Part shown: positions 58,898 to 64,000 of the stretch, in pieces
Layout: the number at the start of each line of letters is the position of its first letter
Position numbering within the stretch: position 1 is the first letter of the stretch
From: Liriodendron chinense
Lineage: Eukaryota > Streptophyta > Magnoliopsida > Magnoliales > Magnoliaceae
Direction of reading: 5' to 3'
NCBI GenBank assembly: GCA_003013855.2
Contig: PVNU02003892.1
Coordinates: forward strand, 1,860,001 to 1,924,000
Length of the DNA stretch: 64,000 bases
The notes under the pieces: model-generated
The model's input: the letters and a program-made list of their open reading frames with translations, nothing else
What the model was told of the DNA's origin: nothing
The model's database searches: none
Program-made: the position numbers and the translations under genes

Positions 58898-61800
58898 CTT
58901 TTTTCGTTTTTACTTTTAACACACACAACACATGTGCACTTAAAGCTATGACCTAGATTTTAAACGCAATCCATTTACCACTGAGTCATGGGTTGAAACC
59001 CCAATTGAAATAGTATGGGTTCATATTGTTACAATTACAAAAATTGTGAAATGGGTGCGATCCCACAACAGTCGCTTGTCCTGCTTTGATCTACCATGTT
59101 CTTAAGCTTTGGACATCACATGCTCCCAACAGTCATATGACCCACTCCAGCCTTGGTTTCTCGGGCACTATAAACCTAAACCTAAAACCCTAGCCTTTGG
59201 CATTAATCATGAGAATGGTTTATGTATGTCACTAGCAACAATTGCCACACCTGTGTCTTCTAGCACGGAAGACCCATGGCAGTGCTAGAACAAAAAGGCA
59301 TGACTGATTCTGCGTCGTAAGAAACTGTCTACTAAAAATTGTGAAATGACTATATAGAAACAACAAAGGTGTGTGTGAGTAACTCTATTATAAAGTATTA
59401 CAAGTAATGTGAATGAATTTGGTGGACAGATGGATAAAAGATCGGTGTTGGTGGATGCCCTGGCTTATCTTAGAGGCATCCAGGAAGAAACTGCACGGAT
59501 TGAAATGGAGCTTAAAGAAGGACCATCGTTCTGTCACGACAAGAGCAGCAACAGCAATGACAACAACACTCTCAGCAGCACCCTGCCACCCCAGAGCACG
59601 TTAGCACCAAAGTCCAGGAAGACGAAGGCTCAGATTCTCGAGGTGAGATTCTTCTCTCTTCTTCCATCTTCATCACTCTTTTTTTTTTTTTTTATAGCAA
59701 AGATAGTTCCATCTTCATCACTCACGAGAGAGTGGGATGCTACTTTGTCAAGTTTCATACGTGCCAATGTAGCATACATGTTGTGCACTAATCAGGTGGA
59801 CTGTAATCTTTGACCCTCCATACATCTTACACAGAGGTCCAACGTGATTTTTGGGCCCAAGCACATTGCTGGTGGACCACCTGATAATGTGTTGGGATGT
59901 CCCACATGTGCCACTTTCCCACTCGGAAAAAAAAGGTTCCATAGTCCGTTTATGGAGCCCTTGTGATGAATTAACAGTGTGGATAGTCATCATCAGACAA
60001 ACATGCCACACGTACAAGATAAACTGGGGATTACAAGACTCATAATCAAGTTACAAAGTTCTACATTTAATGAAATGATGAGTATAGTTAAAACAATGGT
60101 TAATGGTCTCTATTCATGTGTGTGGACAACGTGCCTATCAAACAGATTGACACGGAGAAAATTGAGGATCGGAGGTTTGTGGTGAAGATCACTTGCAAGG
60201 GTGGGCCAGGTGTTGGAGGAGAAGTTCTACGTGTGATCGAGTCGCTTGGTTTTGAGATAACTTACATTGCCCTTGAACAGATCAAGCCCATGCATGTTCT
60301 CACCACGGTTTTCATAAGGGTAAGCTCTTGTCACTCTCTTTCTTCCTTGTATTTTAGGTAGGTTAATTACTGTGGATTGTCTATACACCTATAATTATAT
60401 GTTTCCCATAACTCACCCAACAACACTTGTCTCCCATAATTTTCACTGACCACCCAACAGCACTTGTTTGATCAGACTGCAACATCCAAGCAGTTGAGAT
60501 TGAAAATTGATGGGCATATCCACTGAATGACTGGAAGGCGAGATTGTTTTTATAGTTTACTCGTGGACTCATGCCCAGACGAAATGTACAATTTTCTCAG
60601 TCTTAGTACTTCGTTTGGCCCAGAAACTGTTCACGATGGGCCCATCTTTTGGTGATCCAAATCATTCATATGATGGACCCTTGATGGACGAAAGTCGCCC
60701 AGAAATCTCTGACATCTGATGAACCTAACCATCTAATTCCATCACCTATAAATATTAGACCATAGATTGTAATTTTCTATTATCATCAGACTAGTAGGAT
60801 CATCGGTTGGGGAAATATTAGGGCATCCTCCAGCAGATGTAGGGGCCTACCAGATCGACATCTTAGATTACAGAAAGTTTGGTCCCACGGGTTCGATTGC
60901 TGGTAAATAAATAAAAAAAACAAGCAAGAGGAATTATACATTGCTCAGGCCAAGACATTGTGTACGACGTTGATATGATGGGATTCACCATTTATGGCCC
61001 ATTCACCAAAAGTTCCCCAAGATTGGAAGATTCTGGCCATGGAATATTTGGCTTTTTATTGATAGAATCGGAACCGAGTAATATCTCGTAACATCTTCTT
61101 CCTGACGGTTGAAAGGTTTAGGGTTTTTCAACGTTGAGATTTTTCATCCATATGCCACTTCTTTGGGGCCCGTAATATTGACAGTTGGAATCCCATAACA
61201 ATGGTCCTGCCACTTGGCAAAACTGAAAAATGAAATGGGTATATACAATCTCTTGGGCATAGCTTGGTATAAAACCTCTAATTGCATTCACAAATAATCA
61301 AAGAGGAGATAACCTATAGAATGTCTGTAGCAAACATGCATGAGATCTGAACCGATCATCAAGTATGCCAAACCTTGGATTGATCCCTAGACCTAAAAAA
61401 AACAACATAACGATTGGACAATCCTATCCTTCTGAATGGTGGATTTTTGTGAGAGAAAAAAAAAACAGATGATTGGTCCATGGGACTTCTTCTGACCTGT
61501 TCTAAGGACCATCCATTATTTCTTCATGATCAATGGCTAGAATTGTTAGAGACGTAGGCTTTCTAGGTTATGACCAACCCAAGATAGTGTCTGCCTTGCA
61601 GGAAATTCCAGCCACCCATACCTTGAGGGAATAAAAGTAATGGTCACTTTAGTCTGGCCCATAAGGTTCACCATTATTATATATGTTTTCCATTTGATAT
61701 TTCTATATAAAACAAGGCCTAAGAATAAGCACCCACGTTAAAGAAATATAAAAATTTCAATATAGTATATGTTGTTTGGGACACTCATTAAAACTATAAA

Positions 61801-63292
61801 TAAAAAGAATAAAAGAACACATCTCTATCGAACTATATATCAGTGCACATCCCACAAACATTCCACAGATCAAATGTTGGAACCGATGAACGCCGTGGGC
61901 TCGAGTCGTTTGAGGCGGCTTAGACCGATACCTATCTCTATTACATCCAAACGCTACCTGACAAACGCATCTTCCTTTGTGGTTCCGACAAATACAAGGC
62001 CCAAAGCAAACGTTGCAAATGGAAGTAGCCTAGTTGGATGTGTCGAGCCCACCGTGGTATATATGCATTTATGCAACAACAAAGGTGAACGTCCCACGTG
62101 GACCCTTTTCATTCATGTGGCCCACCTCGCTTTTGAATCAGACTGACTTTTGAGTGGACGTCGTACATGCATCATGGTGGGCCCCACACAAAACGTTTGC
62201 AGTACTGAACTTCATAGGTGTTATGCCGGCTAATCTGAGTCAACGTCTTCATCTGAGCCTTATTAGATGAGGCTTAAATGGAGATGCTTCATCTGAAACC
62301 TTCTTTTCGTTATGGCACAAACTTATGAGATCTGGACCATTCATCTCTTGGGTCCATCAGGAGTAGACCATACCCTAAAACTCCTTATTCTGCAAAACTC
62401 ATACAATGAGTGGCTAAACTACTCAGCAAGGTGGTTTCTGGCTGAGGCTGCCTACGTTGGACCGACCATGCATGCCACGTGTACGGAGGTTGATCGTTGG
62501 AAGCTTTCGGTGGTCATCTTAACTGGTCACACAGTGGTGGGCCATGTGGTGGAAACTCACCCGGAAGCTGCCAAAAGAGAATTCCAACACTCGGAAACAA
62601 AAAAATTCGGTTTGGTTGGATTTTCACCACATGGTTGATCATAGTGTGGTCCATCACCAGGACCATTTGATCACTGTCCCTGTCATAGGTTGCCACGATA
62701 GCCCACAAAATGCTTATTCAACCCAAACAATTCTTCTAAGTAATTGTATTTTTCTATCGACATTCTCTTGCTGACGTTTCACTTATTGCTGACTGATTTT
62801 TATCAAGGCGATGATTAAGGAGGCCTCTCATGTGAATGGGTAAAATTAGATGGCCACATTTGTCAGAGGTGGGGGCCACTGATGTGATAGTATGCACTGA
62901 ACATGCCATGTACCAAAAAGACAAGAACCAGTTCAATAAACTCATCAAGCGATTCACGCATGTTGAATTTGGACCGTTGGCCATTTTACATTCCCACACA
63001 AGGTTGATGTGCATGATCAGTTGGCTTACATTATTTTTGGTCTATAGCATGGTCACAGTGTACCCCACCCGATGAATGGCCCAGATCTGGACACTGAGTT
63101 GCACCCTCTCACATGAGAGGCCGTTCATTGATTCACGACCTTGTTATGAATAATCAATACATGATGGTTTTTTTAATTTGATTTTTTGTTCTTTCTCAGG
63201 CAAGGAAACAAGGAAGAATGACAGAGGAAAAGCTGAAGGACTCTATTACGAGCATGGCATTGAGATCGGGTCTCATGTTTCAAAACCCATGA
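57550..63292 (+). CDS. bHLH transcription factor with C-terminal ACT-like domain, four exons
   Basis: Joining 57550-58197, 59430-59642, 60146-60319 and 63200-63292 gives 375 codons, all junctions between codons, ending TGA. An acidic stretch (about residues 168-179) precedes a basic helix-loop-helix region (about 187-240): ERNRRKR supplies the E/R residues that contact an E-box. HLH words are LLDLRSLVPNITK, then MDKRSVLVDALAYLRGI. The last 90 residues (RRFVVKITCKGGPGVGGEV, RVIESLGFEITYIALEQ, VLTTVFIR) look like the ACT-like dimerisation domain of plant bHLHs. The intron after the NITK lysine matches many plant bHLH genes. Sequence style suggests the AMS/DYT1/bHLH90 side of the family (tapetum and related regulators), but I cannot assign an orthologue. 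The nuclear role is inferred. An in-frame ATG at 57412 would add 46 residues; the chosen start follows a GA-rich leader. Confidence 0.88.
58310..58859. mobile_element. MITE with long palindromic TIRs inside intron 1
   Basis: The left end GGGAAATGGTTCTATGAGGT and right inverse are nearly identical over about 75 bases. Each TIR carries the perfect 16-base palindrome ATGAGGTCGACCTCAT and a second ATGAGGTCGA word. It sits in a TA run, so a TA target duplication cannot be distinguished from the microsatellite. Related fragments are at 1-252 and 348-450. Confidence 0.85.
58900..58995 (-). mobile_element. SINE-like fragment 5
   Basis: Words matching the other copies include AACACACACAACACATGTGC, then CTATGACCTAGATTTTAAACG and CCACTGAGTCATGGGTTGAAAC. 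It reads on the minus strand and is the most diverged copy. Confidence 0.4.
59430..59642 (+). other. bHLH exon 2
   Basis: 71 codons, acceptor GGACAG|ATG and donor CTCGAG|GTGAG. It begins with helix 2 (MDKRSVLVDALAYL) followed by a coiled extension (EETARIEMELKEG) and a Ser/Asn-rich linker. Confidence 0.85.
60146..60319 (+). other. bHLH exon 3
   Basis: 58 codons, acceptor ATCAAACAG|ATT and donor AAGG|GTAAGC. An in-frame stop (TAA at 60101) and a lack of any AG between 60104 and 60143 make 60146 the only acceptor that keeps the frame with exon 2. It encodes most of the ACT-like domain. Confidence 0.75.
60320..63199 (+). other. bHLH intron 3 (2.9 kb)
   Basis: GT...AG intron. About 62040-62190 carries a GGGCCCAC-type word (CATCATGGTGGGCCCCACAC), so part is MITE-derived. 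No other gene is seen in it; frames up to 125 residues have no domains. Confidence 0.75.
63200..63292 (+). other. bHLH exon 4
   Basis: 31 codons including TGA, acceptor TTTCTCAG|GCA. The encoded tail (QGRMTEEKLKDSITSMALRS) completes the ACT-like domain. Confidence 0.85.
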
Positions 63293-64000
63293 AGAGAGAA
63301 TTAGCGATGACGTTTTAGTCATCCTAATCCTAATTTAAGGCACTTTAAGCTACTTAGAACGATTCTCCTGCACATCTAGTTGTTTACGTGAGAATTTTAT
63401 GCAATTGGCTGTGTTTGGCATCACCATGTGTATAGCATCCTACAGGGCTAACAGGTTACCTCACCATGAAAGTAAGGCGCCCAAAAATCAGGTCAATCCA
63501 ACCATCAGGCGGGTAGCACCATAAAAAATAATTGACACCTGTCTACCAATCTCCAGATTGAGTTGGTGGCCCACCTGATGATTGCGTTGCCATGATTTTA
63601 TGGGCATCCGATGATCAAGGCGAGGCAATGTTGTTGGACGGTTGGATGCCATACACACACACCACAGTAGGCAAGGCTACTTGCATGATTTGTTCACCTA
63701 CAACTAGTTGTGAATGAGACGTCCAGAGTATGACAATAATATCATATTATATAATAATGTGCACAAAAGAAAATGAAAAAAGAAGAGAAGCTATTTTTTT
63801 GTGGAGGCAGGTGATACATTGAATGATGAGGAGCAAAACGTTTGGAAAACTTTCTTTCTTTCTATTGACTTCAGTGTGCCAACCTAACACGTGAATATGT
63901 GGACTTTCTTTCTCAAATAATGTGGCGTATTGTGTACCATACACGTGTCTGTCACGTGTATATGATAATGGAACAATGCTTCCTGTTGGCTCCAGGATTG
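63293..64000. other. 3' flank of the bHLH gene
   Basis: It probably starts with the 3' untranslated region. No certain polyadenylation signal; about 63430-63690 has diverged MITE-like words (AAAAATCAGGTCAATCCAAC, GGTGGCCCACCTGATGATT). No gene seen. Confidence 0.45.

Larger units (their letters stand above)
58198..59429 (+). other. bHLH intron 1 with MITE and microsatellites
   Basis: GT...AG intron of 1232 bases, holding TA runs (about 58255-58309 and 58860-58894), a 550-bp MITE between them and a SINE-like fragment (about 58900-58995). Confidence 0.85.

Noticed and set aside
62312..62638. A 108-residue plus frame in bHLH intron 3
   Set aside because: No domain; contained in an intron with MITE-type words.

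Overview
The window is nuclear DNA of a flowering plant. It is about 64 kb of intergenic sequence dominated by transposable elements, with one clear host gene. The evidence is a spliced plant bHLH gene, plant-type FAR1/Mutator transposase coding sequence, Ty1-copia and Ty3-gypsy LTRs, a SINE-like family, a truncated L1-type LINE and very many GGGCCCAC-rich miniature transposons. That last family reminds me of magnoliid genomes, but the placement is a recollection and not something the sequence proves.

Layout. 0-3.4 kb: MITE fragments, a complete 587-bp hAT-like element with a perfect 8-bp target duplication, and a small minus-strand ORF resembling GLUTAMINE DUMPER proteins. 3.7-6.1 kb: a decayed minus-strand copia element. 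6.3-20.6 kb: a local segmental duplication. Its second copy is split by a solo LTR (8471-9147) and by a 10.36-kb Mutator-like transposon (9713-20073) with perfect 9-bp target duplications, long terminal inverted repeats and a FAR1/FHY3-type transposase gene (minus strand, about 15.7-18.5 kb) carrying one frameshift. 20.6-31.3 kb: MITEs and LTR-derived DNA, including a 2.9-kb solo LTR. 31.3-32.9 kb: a complete 1.6-kb non-autonomous LTR retrotransposon with 5-bp target duplications. 33-44 kb: a series of Mutator-type MITEs, several with 9-bp duplications. 44-51.4 kb: an LTR-like segment, a 150-180-bp satellite-like repeat, a 1.56-kb minisatellite of 32-37-bp units, and a truncated LINE with a 13-bp duplication. 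52.6-56.4 kb: two hairpin elements and a repeat bounded by TGTTGGGC/GCCCAACA. 57.5-63.3 kb: a four-exon bHLH transcription factor gene, plus strand, with a MITE in intron 1.

The most coherent biological story is that the large Mutator-like element and many surrounding MITEs share a terminal motif near GGGNGYGGATTAGG and, where ends can be read, a 9-bp target duplication. The window may therefore hold both a transposase source (now frameshifted) and its non-autonomous relatives. The bHLH gene is the only feature I would call a host gene with high confidence. All alignments were done by eye, so boundaries of diverged repeats are approximate.
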